64,000 bases of DNA, from contig NZ_JAOQNK010000001.1 of the NCBI RefSeq assembly GCF_025961315.1, positions 5,208,001 to 5,272,000 on the forward strand, read 5' to 3'. How positions within the stretch are numbered: position 1 is the stretch's first letter; every line of letters starts with the position of its first letter. Below are positions 40,022 to 50,347 of the stretch, piece after piece. The position numbers and the translations under genes were made by a program. The notes under the pieces were generated by a model. It was given only the letters and a program-made list of their open reading frames with translations, was not told the origin of the DNA and searched no databases. The stretch is from Sphingobacterium kitahiroshimense (GTDB lineage: Bacteria > Bacteroidota > Bacteroidia > Sphingobacteriales > Sphingobacteriaceae).

Positions 40022-40600
40022 ATGATATATCACTACATCACTGAAAAATTTTCACATTTTAATCTTAATGAGGAAGAAATTTACGAACTATCTAAAATTC
40101 TGACTTTTAAAAAGATTCATCGAAAAGAAATACTGTTTTGTGCTGGTGAACGTGTTAATACTATTGCACTTATTGTTAAAGGTTCAGTTTATGGCAGTAT
40201 TTTAAATGTTGATGGAGTTGTACAAATTACAAGCTTTCATTATCCTTCTTCGTTATTAGAAATTGTTTTTAATTATGAGGATTATTTACTAAATAATTCT
40301 TCACAAATGATTTTTAGGGCTTATGATGATGCTCTACTACTTTTGTTGGATATCGCCGCTGTAAAGCGTCTATATGAAAAGTTTCCAAGGTTTTATCAAT
40401 TGGAACTTATGATTATGGAACCAAATCTTGTGATGGCTTTAAAAAATGTAGGAATATTACAAGCCAAAACTGCAACTGATAAAATAAAATTATTGAAAGA
40501 TAATTTTCCTCAGATATTTCAAATATTCCCATACAGTTACATTGCATCATTTTTGGGTATACATCGTAATACCTTTAATAAGGTAATGACCAGTATTTAA
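40022..40600 (+). CDS. Crp/Fnr-family regulator
   Basis: 192 aa. An N-terminal cyclic-nucleotide-binding-like jelly roll (about 20-115, ILTFKKIHRKEILFCAGERVN, ALIVKGSVYGSI) and a short C-terminal helix-turn-helix (about 155-192, FPYSYIASFLGIHRNTFNKV). This matches the compact Crp-like proteins of Bacteroidota in which the ligand is unknown and the cAMP-contacting residues are not conserved. Target genes cannot be named. Confidence 0.85.
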   Translation: MIYHYITEKFSHFNLNEEEIYELSKILTFKKIHRKEILFCAGERVNTIALIVKGSVYGSILNVDGVVQITSFHYPSSLLEIVFNYEDYLLNNSSQMIFRAYDDALLLLLDIAAVKRLYEKFPRFYQLELMIMEPNLVMALKNVGILQAKTATDKIKLLKDNFPQIFQIFPYSYIASFLGIHRNTFNKVMTSI

Positions 40601-40775
40601 ATAGAACTTGTCAAGGTGCTTATTTGACTTTATAAGCCACTTTAAATGTTCGACTATAAGATGTTAAATTGCAGTAGTATGCTTTACAGTTTTTTAGTAA
40701 TCATAGTGTTTTTTACGTATATTTTTTGCACATTTTTGGTCATCTTTTATTTTTTGTTGATACTAATTTTGAACA

Positions 40776-41183
40776 ATGGATGGTAGATTAATTAATAAAA
40801 GAAAAATAACTATAGCAATTGTCGATAGTTCCTCCATTATTAGACAAATGCTGTCATTATTGGTAGAAAGAGATGTACGTTTTAAGCTATTCGGTGCTTT
40901 TGCGAACGGAACAGAATTAATTACCAATGATGAAGAGATTAGTTGCTTTCCTTCCGTTTGTTTGCTAGATATTGTGATGCCTACATTTAGAAGTTTTCAA
41001 ACTGCCAGATTTTTGAAAGAAAAATATCCGAAAATAAATATTTTTGGATACAGTTCTTACAGCCAAGGAGCACATATGTACGGAATTAACAAAGATCATT
41101 GTAATTTAGGGTTTCAAAGAGATAAATGGAAAATTACCCAGCTTCTCGATATAATCTATGAAGAATGTCGTAGTCTGAATTGA
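40776..41183 (+). CDS. Stand-alone degenerate receiver protein
   Basis: 135 aa, CheY-like receiver without an output domain. Phospho-acceptor Asp65 is kept (CLLDIVMP), but the acidic pocket has only Asp17 (VDSSS where VDD/VDE is usual), and the conserved Lys position after GF is occupied by Gln-Arg-Asp with a Lys one residue later. The Thr/Ser position is present (GYSSYS). It resembles the receiver half of LuxR-type regulators such as NarL that has lost its HTH. Phosphorylation may be altered or absent. Confidence 0.7.
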   Translation: MDGRLINKRKITIAIVDSSSIIRQMLSLLVERDVRFKLFGAFANGTELITNDEEISCFPSVCLLDIVMPTFRSFQTARFLKEKYPKINIFGYSSYSQGAHMYGINKDHCNLGFQRDKWKITQLLDIIYEECRSLN

Positions 41184-41330
41184 TCGAAAGGATGTTCGGT
41201 CTTTAGTTGAGAATATTCTTATTTACAATTTGCAATACTATAGGTTGTCATTTCTATTCTTTAATTTTCTAATTTATATTTTTCTTTTTACCATTCACTA
41301 TAATTTAAGCGCATTATAAATATTTTATGG

Positions 41331-41362
41331 TTTAGAAATTTTAAACATTTTTTATACATTTG
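41331..41362 (+). promoter_or_regulatory. Candidate promoter of the ECF sigma gene
   Basis: TACATTTG at 41355-41362 is a good -7 box; upstream the -33 element is only TTT (41331-41333) at a 21-nt spacer. ATG is 52 nt downstream. Confidence 0.45.
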
Positions 41363-41414
41363 GAAACGAAGATTTTCATAATTGAACTCATCTTGAAAAA
41401 TCTTGCGTTAACTT

Positions 41415-42008
41415 ATGGATTCCGATTTACAGATATGGCAGATGTTCCAGGTTGGACATGAAGCATCGTTTAAAGTACTTTTTGAACGATACAATCAGCT
41501 TTTGTACAATTATGGCTTTAAATTTACACAGGATAATGTTGTTATCGAAGATAGTATACAAGAACTGTTTGTCAAACTTTGGAGTAATAAAGAAAACTTA
41601 AATTCTGAGATCTCTGTCAAAAATTATCTGTATAAATCTTACCGTCGCATTTTGGTCAAAAATCTTGAACAAATGATAAAACGCGATCAGGTAACAACGA
41701 CCTCAATTGAACATCTTCCATTTACGATAGAACTTCCTCACGATGTAAGTATGATTAGGAAGGAACGTGTAATGGAGATAAAAAGCAAGTTGGACCAGGC
41801 TTTATCTAAAATGTCAGCTAGGCAAAGAGAAATTATTCACCTCCGTTTTTTTGAAGAATTGACATATGCTGAGATCGCTAATATTATGGAATTATCAACA
41901 AAGGATACCTATAAATTATATTATCGGGCATTGGATAGTTTAAAGAAACACTTTGGAAGATTTGGAGTTTTGGTTCTTTTGCATCTTTTGAACCAGGTCA
42001 AAACTTGA
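41415..42008 (+). CDS. ECF-type RNA polymerase sigma factor
   Basis: 197 aa. Region 2 about 15-75 (FKVLFERYNQLLYNYGFKFT, DSIQELFVKLW) and region 4 about 125-185 (SARQREIIHLRFFEELTYAE and IANIMELSTKDTYKLYYRAL). It is the Bacteroidota SusC-linked ECF class. FecR follows 191 bp downstream, then an STN-bearing SusC, so activity is presumably released when the transporter binds its ligand and signals through FecR. Confidence 0.95.
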   Translation: MDSDLQIWQMFQVGHEASFKVLFERYNQLLYNYGFKFTQDNVVIEDSIQELFVKLWSNKENLNSEISVKNYLYKSYRRILVKNLEQMIKRDQVTTTSIEHLPFTIELPHDVSMIRKERVMEIKSKLDQALSKMSARQREIIHLRFFEELTYAEIANIMELSTKDTYKLYYRALDSLKKHFGRFGVLVLLHLLNQVKT

Positions 42009-42199
42009 ATTTGATACAAAAATATCTTCCTATTAGATATAAAGAATTGGCGCTCCCTGCGCTGTAAGCAACAAATAACCTTAATTATTGGTGATTTCCT
42101 AAACATTCTTCAATTTTTATAAAAAAAATAAAATTTATTGGGATAAAATTTTGGAAACAGGTGTATCTATATTAAAGTAGCAAGTGTATCTATTTGAAA

Positions 42200-43231
42200 A
42201 TGGTTATGGACTCTCAATTTGAAAAATATAAAAATTATAAAGCAGCAGATTTTTTTGCTGATGAAAATTTTGTTCAATCGAATTTGGAACCGACGGCAAA
42301 TGATTTTTGGGTCAGATTGGGATCTTATGACTCTGAACTTGCAGTCGAAATGGATAATGCCAGACTTTGGATGACATTAATTAAAGAACAACCAATTGTT
42401 AAAGGTCAGGTATCGAGTGATGAGCGTTGGAACAATATTCAAAAAGCTGTTCCCGCATATGTGTTAAAACAACGTAAACAACAATTGATCAAAATGATGA
42501 TCAGATGGACTGCTCGAGCAGCAGCAATCATTGCATTTGTTTTTATAATTTATGATATCAGCCAATTTGGAACCAAATCTACCAATACAGCATATGGAGA
42601 GCGAACTGAGTTATTGCTTCCTGACGCATCGATTATCAAATTGAATAGCAACTCCAAGTTATCCTATGTACGTGATTGGAAAACTGATAAACCACGGGAG
42701 GTATGGTTCGAGGGGGAAGGTTTGTTTGATGTCAAACATACAGCCGTTAAAAATCGTCTCCAGGAAAATGATCTTTTTGTTGTACATGTAGGCGACTTAT
42801 CGCTTACTGTGCTAGGTACTAAATTTAATGTAAAAGATCGTCGTGGTCTTATCGAAGTAACTCTTTTTGAAGGGAGCATCAAAATAAATGGGAAAAATGG
42901 TTTAGATAGGCTTCTTGAGCCTGGTGAAACATTTATTTATGATGAGGATGCAAAAGTTGATCAGATTGTTCAAATAAATCCGGTGAAGGTTTCGTCATGG
43001 ACCCGTGGTGAGCTTAATATCGAACATAGCAACTTAGCCAACATCATAAGTGTACTAGAAGATAACTATGGCTATCAGGTCATTGTTGAAGACCCTACTC
43101 TTTTGGATAAACGATTTACTGGAACTATTCCTGCAAAAGGAATTGAGGATGTTCTATTCGTTATCAAACATACAATGAACGTAAATATTACCTTGAAAAA
43201 TAAACAAATAATTATAAAAGCTGACAAATAA
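42200..43231 (+). CDS. FecR-family anti-sigma/signal transducer
   Basis: 343 aa from ATG 42200 (an ATG at 42206 and a TTG at 42194 are alternatives). Cytoplasmic N-terminal part of about 95 residues, one membrane segment (about 98-117, AAAIIAFVFIIYDI), periplasmic FecR domain (about 125-225, TELLLPDASIIKLNSNSKLSY and LTVLGTKFNVKDR) and a C-terminal DUF4974-type domain (about 265-343, IEHSNLANIISVLEDNYGYQV) that contacts the STN domain of the partner SusC. All expected parts are present. Confidence 0.94.
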   Translation: MVMDSQFEKYKNYKAADFFADENFVQSNLEPTANDFWVRLGSYDSELAVEMDNARLWMTLIKEQPIVKGQVSSDERWNNIQKAVPAYVLKQRKQQLIKMMIRWTARAAAIIAFVFIIYDISQFGTKSTNTAYGERTELLLPDASIIKLNSNSKLSYVRDWKTDKPREVWFEGEGLFDVKHTAVKNRLQENDLFVVHVGDLSLTVLGTKFNVKDRRGLIEVTLFEGSIKINGKNGLDRLLEPGETFIYDEDAKVDQIVQINPVKVSSWTRGELNIEHSNLANIISVLEDNYGYQVIVEDPTLLDKRFTGTIPAKGIEDVLFVIKHTMNVNITLKNKQIIIKADK

Positions 43232-43302
43232 AAATAGTAATAAATGACAGCGAAAAAAATGTAATAAACAAACAAACTAACCTTAACAACTAATCAACTT
43301 TT

Positions 43303-46300
43303 ATGAAACCAAGATTACTCGTGCTTGTTTTCTGCCTGTTTACCTATGCAGGTGGCTACGCACAAAAAAGAATGGGCCTTACCCAGGCTCTGGGTGAAGT
43401 GACCCGAATTTATGGGACAAAATTTTCTTATGAAGAAGGCTTAATTAGAAATGCTTTTGTCGATTCTGAACTGGTCCCTAAAAATAGAAAATTGCCCGTA
43501 GAGACGGTTTTGAAGGAACTTTTGTATCCGAATGATTTTTTATTTCTCTATGTGCAAAATAATTATTTTACCATAATTCGTGATGGCCGAGGTAAGAACA
43601 ACAATGATGGTGACGAGCGTTTTTGGAAGGTGATCACTGGAAATGTAAAAGATAGTAAAGGTGCGCCTTTAGTTGGTGTCACGGTACTTCCAGATGGTTA
43701 TGCTGTGCGTTCGGGAGTAACAACAAGTAGTGACGGTAGTTTCACTTTGCGTCTACAAGGCCCGGCAGAGGCACTTATTTTTTCATATGTTGGGATGGAA
43801 CCTCAACGTCGTGTGATTGGTAATAATACACATATCAATGTGACTATGGGGGCTGTCATCAATGAATTGGATGAGGTCGAGGTTCTTTCTACGGGTTATC
43901 AGAAAATATCAAAAGAAAGAGCTACTGGTGCATTTAGTTTTATAACAGATAAAGATCTTAAGGAGGTGCCGACAATAAATATCCTTGAACGTTTGGAAGG
44001 TTTATCTCCGGGTGTTCAAGTGGATGTTAAAAATAATACGATTAGGATAAGAGGAATTAATTCTTTTGGGTCTACTACTCGTGAGCCTTTGATCGTTGTA
44101 GATGGATTTCCTATGACAGAAAACGTGGATAGCCGTTTTAAGTTAACAAAGCAGGTTTCGGGACAATCTGCTGGGGGTGCGGTATTAAGTGCTATTAATC
44201 CTGAAGATATCCAAAATATTACTGTTTTAAAGGATGCTGCTGCTGCCTCTATATGGGGCGCCCAGGCGGCCAATGGAGTGATCGTGATCGAAACCAAGAG
44301 AGGACGTAGTACGGTTCCTACTATTAATTTTGGTTCTAACTTAAGTATTTCGGCACCTGCTGATTACAAAGGATTAAATAGGATGAGCTCTGCACAGTAT
44401 ATCGATATGGAGAGGGAATTGAAAGAAAAGGGTTTTTACGTAGATAATATAAATAAAGATTCTTGGATGAACTTTAATCATAATCTACCTTTTAGTGAAG
44501 CGCTTGAATGGATGTTTAAAGCGGATCGAGGAACTATTTCTGTGGCTGAACGTGACGTTGCGTTAGCAAGACTTTCTGCTATTGATAATTCCAATCAGAT
44601 TAGAGACAATCTTTTACAAAATGCAACTTCTCAGCAATATAATTTATCCCTTTCCGGTGGTACCAGTAAGAATACATACTATGTGTCTTCCAACTATAGT
44701 AAAGATATTCCCGTGTTCCGAGGTAATAAGGGCACGAGTTATTCTTTTGTAAGCAATTTGACTAGTAGCTTATTTAATGATAATGTGAAAATGTTAACAG
44801 GATTAAGTTATAATCATGGTAACAGTATTAGTAATCAAGCTACAGTAAATGCGATTGGGGGTACGAACCAAGGTTTAAGACCGTATGAACTTTTGAAAGA
44901 TGAGTATGGGAACAACATATCTCGAAATATTCTATATCGGGATGAAGTGATGCAGGACTTTTTAAGTAAAGGGTATTTGGATTGGTCTTACAGTCCAATG
45001 AATGAATTAAGTGTAACGAATTATAACGGTTTGTCAAATAATATCCGTTTTAATATGGATATCAATACAAAGTTAAATTCATGGATGAATTTCGCTGTGT
45101 CTGGTCAATTGCAGCGTACTTTGGAGGAAACAGAAAACATTGACGAACTTAATAGCTACAGTATGCGTAGTCTGATCAATACGGGGACAAGCATTGATCC
45201 AACTAATAATAAATTGGTTTATGGTGTTCCTCTTGGTGGAAAACTGCAAAGTTCTAATTATTCTGGATGGCAGTATGTCCTAAGATCGCAACTGAATATT
45301 AATAAAGATTTTGGACCTGCTCAAGCGCATAACCTGAGTGTAGTAGGGGGAGTGGAAATGCGCCAAAATCAATATAGAGTGATTGGACAGACTTATTATG
45401 GATACAATAAAGATACGTATAGCGTAGCCACAATAAATCCAACTGTTCCTTATGAAACCGTTCAGGGTTGGTCGAGTACCATTGGCGGAAGTAATAGTTT
45501 TATGAAAAATATTACAAGAGGATTATCTTATTATTCTAATGCAGCGGCTTCATTTTTTCAGAATAAGTATATGCTTTCAGGAAGTTTGCGGTTTGATGAT
45601 ATGACTGTTTTAGGAGCTTCTCGCGAACAAAGAGCAAAGCCATTATGGTCTCTTGGAGGAAAATGGAATGCTAAAGGTGAAGATTTCTTAAAGGACATTA
45701 ATTGGATTAACAGTTTATCTTTAAGACTTACTTATGGTCTCAATGGTACTATGCCATCTACCTCTGGTGCTTACACTGTGATAACGATGAGTACGGACAA
45801 TGAAACAAATGAACAAACGGCTTCTATCTCTTCACCTGCTAATACACAAATAGGTTGGGAGAAGGTGAGAAGTACAAACCTAGGGCTTGACTTTTCCACA
45901 ATGAGCAATCGTCTATCTGTTGGTTTTGATTACTATACAAAGCGTACGAGCGATATCTTATACTCATTGCCATTTAACGCCACATACGGATGGTCACAAT
46001 TGACTTTTAATAGTGCTTCTATGAAAGCCCACGGAATAGATTTGGGTATTCGGACAGAATGGATGCGTAGACAAAATTTTGGATGGAATACGGTGTTTAA
46101 TTTTTCATACAATACCAATGAGGTAACTGATTCACGTTTTAAAGAAAGTACTCTTGTGCAGACAAGGATCGCTGGATCTACACCTACGGTTGGTTTGCCT
46201 GTAGGCTATCTCTATGCCTATAATTGGGCGGGATTAGATAAGAATGGTCAATCCCAAGTTTATAATAAAGATGGTGAAGTTATTACAGCAGATAAATTTT

Positions 46301-46869
46301 CTAATGCAATAACGATAGATGATCTCCGCTACATGGGGCGAACGACAGCACCGTATTTTGGAGGTGTTTTAAATAATTTCACATACAAAGAGTTTACATT
46401 CGGTTTTCGTATATCTTATGAATTAGGTCATGTGATGAGAAGACTTTCTGTACAAAATTATCCAAGTTTTGATCAGAGCTTTGGATCATATACTGGGGTT
46501 ATTGGATCACAGAGAGATCTAGGACTGCGTTGGAGAAAAGAAGGTGATGAAGCAATAACTAACGTTCCGGGAATAGTGAATGATGCAAATCAGTTCAATA
46601 GTATTTCTCGCTATCGTGATGCAGATATATTAGTTATAAGTGGAAGTCATGTACGGTTGCAGCAAATTAATCTAGGTTATGCATTTCCATCTAATTTTCT
46701 AAAGAAGACACCGTTTAAATCGCTAAATGTGAATGCTAGCGTAAGAAATTTGGGTCTATTATGGAAGGCAAATAAGGCAGGGGTGGATCCTCAATATCTT
46801 GGTACCTCCAATTATAATAATTTGCCACCTGCTAAGCAGTTTTTCTTTAGTATAAATACATCATTCTAA
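43303..46869 (+). CDS. SusC-like TonB-dependent transducer with STN domain
   Basis: 1188 aa. Signal peptide (residues 1-20), secretin/TonB short N-terminal (STN) domain (about 23-95) for signalling to FecR, carboxypeptidase-D-like domain (about 110-190, GNVKDSKGAPLVGVTVLPDG), TonB plug with NELDEVEVLSTGYQKISKER and AASIWGAQAANGVIVIETKRG, and barrel ending FSINTSF. The STN domain distinguishes it from the other two SusC proteins here and fits control by the adjacent ECF/FecR pair. The SusD gene follows after 10 bp. Substrate is not revealed by glycosidases; downstream proteases and thioredoxins suggest protein or peptide uptake. Confidence 0.95.
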   Translation: MKPRLLVLVFCLFTYAGGYAQKRMGLTQALGEVTRIYGTKFSYEEGLIRNAFVDSELVPKNRKLPVETVLKELLYPNDFLFLYVQNNYFTIIRDGRGKNNNDGDERFWKVITGNVKDSKGAPLVGVTVLPDGYAVRSGVTTSSDGSFTLRLQGPAEALIFSYVGMEPQRRVIGNNTHINVTMGAVINELDEVEVLSTGYQKISKERATGAFSFITDKDLKEVPTINILERLEGLSPGVQVDVKNNTIRIRGINSFGSTTREPLIVVDGFPMTENVDSRFKLTKQVSGQSAGGAVLSAINPEDIQNITVLKDAAAASIWGAQAANGVIVIETKRGRSTVPTINFGSNLSISAPADYKGLNRMSSAQYIDMERELKEKGFYVDNINKDSWMNFNHNLPFSEALEWMFKADRGTISVAERDVALARLSAIDNSNQIRDNLLQNATSQQYNLSLSGGTSKNTYYVSSNYSKDIPVFRGNKGTSYSFVSNLTSSLFNDNVKMLTGLSYNHGNSISNQATVNAIGGTNQGLRPYELLKDEYGNNISRNILYRDEVMQDFLSKGYLDWSYSPMNELSVTNYNGLSNNIRFNMDINTKLNSWMNFAVSGQLQRTLEETENIDELNSYSMRSLINTGTSIDPTNNKLVYGVPLGGKLQSSNYSGWQYVLRSQLNINKDFGPAQAHNLSVVGGVEMRQNQYRVIGQTYYGYNKDTYSVATINPTVPYETVQGWSSTIGGSNSFMKNITRGLSYYSNAAASFFQNKYMLSGSLRFDDMTVLGASREQRAKPLWSLGGKWNAKGEDFLKDINWINSLSLRLTYGLNGTMPSTSGAYTVITMSTDNETNEQTASISSPANTQIGWEKVRSTNLGLDFSTMSNRLSVGFDYYTKRTSDILYSLPFNATYGWSQLTFNSASMKAHGIDLGIRTEWMRRQNFGWNTVFNFSYNTNEVTDSRFKESTLVQTRIAGSTPTVGLPVGYLYAYNWAGLDKNGQSQVYNKDGEVITADKFSNAITIDDLRYMGRTTAPYFGGVLNNFTYKEFTFGFRISYELGHVMRRLSVQNYPSFDQSFGSYTGVIGSQRDLGLRWRKEGDEAITNVPGIVNDANQFNSISRYRDADILVISGSHVRLQQINLGYAFPSNFLKKTPFKSLNVNASVRNLGLLWKANKAGVDPQYLGTSNYNNLPPAKQFFFSINTSF

Positions 46870-46879
46870 TCTAGTTAAA

Positions 46880-48250
46880 ATGAAAAATCAGATAAAAATC
46901 AGCTACAAAATAGTATTTGCCGGATTATTTCTGTGTTCAGCAATGATTACAACGTCCTGTCGTAAATTTGTTGAGGTAGATACATTCTCATCTCGTACAC
47001 TTAAATATACGACCGATTATGAGGCTTTGATAAATAATTCTAGCAACTTTGGAACAAGTTATATCTTACCGCTAGTGACAGGAGATGATGTGGATACTAA
47101 GGTTGAGGCGGTACAGAATTCTTGGAGTACTGACTTCCAAAATGCTTTCATTTGGAGCGCACAGTTTTTTTCACAAGAGCAGCAAGATGGAGGTTGGAAT
47201 AATCTTTATAAGCAAGTACAGATTAGTAACACGATTCTTAATGGTGTTTTTGAAAGCGAAAATGGAACACTAGAGGCTAAAAATCGAATTGCAGCTGAAG
47301 CAAAAGTGCATCGAGCGTTTGCCTACCTAGCGTTGGTAAATCAATATGCTCCTATTTATAATCCTGCTCAGGCTTCAACACAAATGGGAGTACCTCTTCT
47401 TCTGACTCCAGATTTATTTCAAAATTTAGCACGCGCATCGCTACAAAAAGTGTATGATCAAATTATTAGTGACTTAACTTCTGCCGTAGATTATTTGCCT
47501 AACTATCCGACCTTCAATTACCATCCTTCTAAAATAGCTATATATGGACTTATGTCGCGTACTTACCTTTTTATGAGAGATTTTGAAAAGGCCGCGGGTT
47601 ATGCAGATTTAGCACTTGCACTTTCACCAAAATTAAACGATCTACAGGTCTATAAGGGTAATATATCAACTTTTCCAAGATTACTTGTTGATCCGGAAGT
47701 GTTATTTTCTAAAACTTCCGCAGGCTCTTTTATGGCACCTATCAACCCGGATCTTGTAAACTTGTACCAAGCTACAGATTTAAGATTTCAGATGTGGTTG
47801 GGAACAAATGTGTTTTTTCAAGGATATCAGTATGTTCGTCCCAATTTTACTTATCAAGGTATATATGTTGGTGTAAAAGTTCCCGAAATTCTGTTAAACC
47901 GTGCAGAACTATATGCGCGGGCAGGTAATTTAGAAAAGACTGTAGAGTTCTTAAATAAGTTGCGTATAAATCGCTTTGAAAAGACTAATTATATTCCTTT
48001 ACAAATTGTGGATATTTCAGGCGATCCTTTGCAAGCGGTGATTAACGAGCGTCGCAGGGAGTTTGTTGGTACAGATTTACGATGGTTTGATATGCGTAGA
48101 CTTACACTTGATTCAGGTTATTATAAATCTGTAACTCGAACTTATAAAGGTGTTAATTATACGTTAGAGGCAAGCAGTGCTCGTTTTGTATATCCCATCA
48201 ATCAAGATATTCTAAACCTTAATCCTGAAATTGGTCAGAATCCTAGATAA
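46880..48250 (+). CDS. SusD/RagB-like lipoprotein (ECF-controlled pair)
   Basis: 456 aa; lipobox ITTSC with Cys27. SusD features: NRIAAEAKVHRAFAYLALVNQY in the TPR region, PEILLNRAELYARAGN, and the C-terminal VINERRREFVGTDLRWFDMRR followed by YPINQDILNLNPEIGQNPR. It is the binding partner of the STN-SusC encoded directly upstream. Confidence 0.95.
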   Translation: MKNQIKISYKIVFAGLFLCSAMITTSCRKFVEVDTFSSRTLKYTTDYEALINNSSNFGTSYILPLVTGDDVDTKVEAVQNSWSTDFQNAFIWSAQFFSQEQQDGGWNNLYKQVQISNTILNGVFESENGTLEAKNRIAAEAKVHRAFAYLALVNQYAPIYNPAQASTQMGVPLLLTPDLFQNLARASLQKVYDQIISDLTSAVDYLPNYPTFNYHPSKIAIYGLMSRTYLFMRDFEKAAGYADLALALSPKLNDLQVYKGNISTFPRLLVDPEVLFSKTSAGSFMAPINPDLVNLYQATDLRFQMWLGTNVFFQGYQYVRPNFTYQGIYVGVKVPEILLNRAELYARAGNLEKTVEFLNKLRINRFEKTNYIPLQIVDISGDPLQAVINERRREFVGTDLRWFDMRRLTLDSGYYKSVTRTYKGVNYTLEASSARFVYPINQDILNLNPEIGQNPR

Positions 48251-48343
48251 TAATGATGAGGGCATCATGAGTAAATGCTTATAAGTAGTGATGAATATTG
48301 CTCATGAAAGCTTTTTTACCGATCAAAAACAAATGATATATTT

Positions 48344-50347
48344 ATGAAAAAACAGACAATTTTTTTACTGTTGCTGTTTATGCAGGTTGTGCTATATGCA
48401 CAGCCTCGCTATAACAGTAGCGTTTTTAGTCCTAAAAATCCAAAAACTAATGCCATTGTACAACTGCTGTACAATGCGAAAGGTAAAGATTTGGAATTTA
48501 GTGATGAGGTCAATGCTAGCGTATTTTTATTCGAAAACTTTGAATGGAGGCAAATACAAGTAGCGCTTACAAAAGATGCCAAGGGTTTATGGACCGCTCC
48601 TTTAACTGTTCCAGCTAAGACAGCTTTTATTGGAGTGAAATTTTATCAGGGTGATATTAAAGAACCTGATGCTATTGATAATAATGCTGATAAGGGCTAT
48701 GGTATTGCGTTAGTAAATGCAAAAGGAATTCCTGTAGATGGAGCTTATTTGGCAGAAGCAGCTTTTCAGATACCAAGTATTGCTGGAGGAGGAATTTTTA
48801 TGTATTATGGTAATCAGCCCAGTGCACTTGATCCAAATTATCTCAAATCTTTGGCGGATAAGGAATGGGCTCTGTCAGGCAAGCAGTATATTGACTATTT
48901 CCAGTCATTTATGAATTTGCAAAAACTGGCTCAAGGAGATAACTTCCCTTTTTATGCAGAAAAATTAATCAAAAAAACATTGACAGCGAAAGGTCTGTCT
49001 GATGAGATATTGGGTGTTTTGTATGGCTATGCAAATAGTCGATTGGAAAATGAAGCATTGACTAAACTTGTAGAACAACGTATTTCTACCGAATATCCTC
49101 AGGGTCCAACAGCACGTTTTATGGCATACAATAAGACTAAAGGTAGTAGCCCAGACAAGACTGAAGTAATCACTTCGTATGAAGATTTTTTGAAACGTTT
49201 CCCAATAGAACAATGGCGTAAAAACCCAAATAGACAAAGTTTCATTTACTATGCCGTATATCGTGGTCTAGGGGCTTCTTATTTTGAGTCTAAGCAATTT
49301 GATAAGTTTATATCGCTTTACAATGATCTTGATTTTCGCACTGGAAATGAATTGATGCGTTGGAATATTATGCGTGCCTATATGTTTAAAATGGTAGGTC
49401 AGGACACGTTGTACAACGTAGCTGAAGCAATTATGCCTAAACTAATTGCAAAGAGGGGTGATAATTCTTATAAAGAAGATTTTGACCTTAAATCACAGGC
49501 CGATTCTAATGTAGTAAAAAATCTGGATGAGAGACTATTTACTCATATTTCACTGTTAAATGATCTGAAAAAATATGCCGAAGCTCGTAAATATTTCTTA
49601 GAACTTTCTGAAAATGGGAAATATAACAATGCTGAGCTAAATGAAATCAATCTGCAAGTACTGGAAGGGGTAAAGGATGAAAAACAGATTTTACCATTAA
49701 TGGAGATGAGCGCAAGATATAATGCGATGACGCCGCGTATGTTTGAAAAGCTTAAAGAAATTTACCTTAAAAATCATAATAATGAGGAAGAAGGATACGA
49801 AATGTATTTGGCGAATCTAAAATCGGATGAAGAAAAAGCCGAAATGAAGGCCTATGTGGATCATAACTGGGTCAATCATCCTATGCCAAACTTTCGTTTA
49901 GAAAATGCAGATGGATTGTTTTTAACACAGGAAGACTGGAAGGGTAAGATTGTTGTTGTGGATTTTTGGGCTACGTGGTGCCGTCCTTGTATTATGGCAT
50001 TTCCTGGAATGCAGCTTTTGATAGATAAATATGCAAATGATAAAGAGGTAGGGATCTACATGTTGGGCACGATGCAGACAGGTGATTATAAAAGTAAGTC
50101 GGTAAATTATGTTCGTGGAGAAGGTTACAGATTTAATCTTTTGCATGATTCTGTAAATCCAAAGACAAATGAACAGGATTTGGTATTTAAACAATTGGTG
50201 CCACTTTTTGGTGACTCATCTATTCCACGTAAAATCGTGGTTAAAAATGGGCGTGTGCGTTACTGCTCAGGTGGATATTCTGGTAGCCCAAGTAAATTAA
50301 TGGATGAATTGTCACTTGCAATAGAGATACTCAGGAATGAAAAATAA
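48344..50347 (+). CDS. Secreted TlpA-like thioredoxin with large N-terminal region
   Basis: 667 aa; signal peptide (residues 1-19, ending LYAQ). About 500 residues of helical and beta sequence with no firm family precede a C-terminal TlpA/ResA-type thioredoxin domain (about 515-665) with active-site Cys546 and Cys549 in FWATWCRPCIM. It probably works in the periplasm in thiol-disulfide exchange. The stop overlaps the next gene's start by 11 bp, so it is co-translated with the S41 protease. Such large TlpA fusions are frequent next to SusC/SusD pairs in this phylum; the substrate is unknown. Confidence 0.88.
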   Translation: MKKQTIFLLLLFMQVVLYAQPRYNSSVFSPKNPKTNAIVQLLYNAKGKDLEFSDEVNASVFLFENFEWRQIQVALTKDAKGLWTAPLTVPAKTAFIGVKFYQGDIKEPDAIDNNADKGYGIALVNAKGIPVDGAYLAEAAFQIPSIAGGGIFMYYGNQPSALDPNYLKSLADKEWALSGKQYIDYFQSFMNLQKLAQGDNFPFYAEKLIKKTLTAKGLSDEILGVLYGYANSRLENEALTKLVEQRISTEYPQGPTARFMAYNKTKGSSPDKTEVITSYEDFLKRFPIEQWRKNPNRQSFIYYAVYRGLGASYFESKQFDKFISLYNDLDFRTGNELMRWNIMRAYMFKMVGQDTLYNVAEAIMPKLIAKRGDNSYKEDFDLKSQADSNVVKNLDERLFTHISLLNDLKKYAEARKYFLELSENGKYNNAELNEINLQVLEGVKDEKQILPLMEMSARYNAMTPRMFEKLKEIYLKNHNNEEEGYEMYLANLKSDEEKAEMKAYVDHNWVNHPMPNFRLENADGLFLTQEDWKGKIVVVDFWATWCRPCIMAFPGMQLLIDKYANDKEVGIYMLGTMQTGDYKSKSVNYVRGEGYRFNLLHDSVNPKTNEQDLVFKQLVPLFGDSSIPRKIVVKNGRVRYCSGGYSGSPSKLMDELSLAIEILRNEK

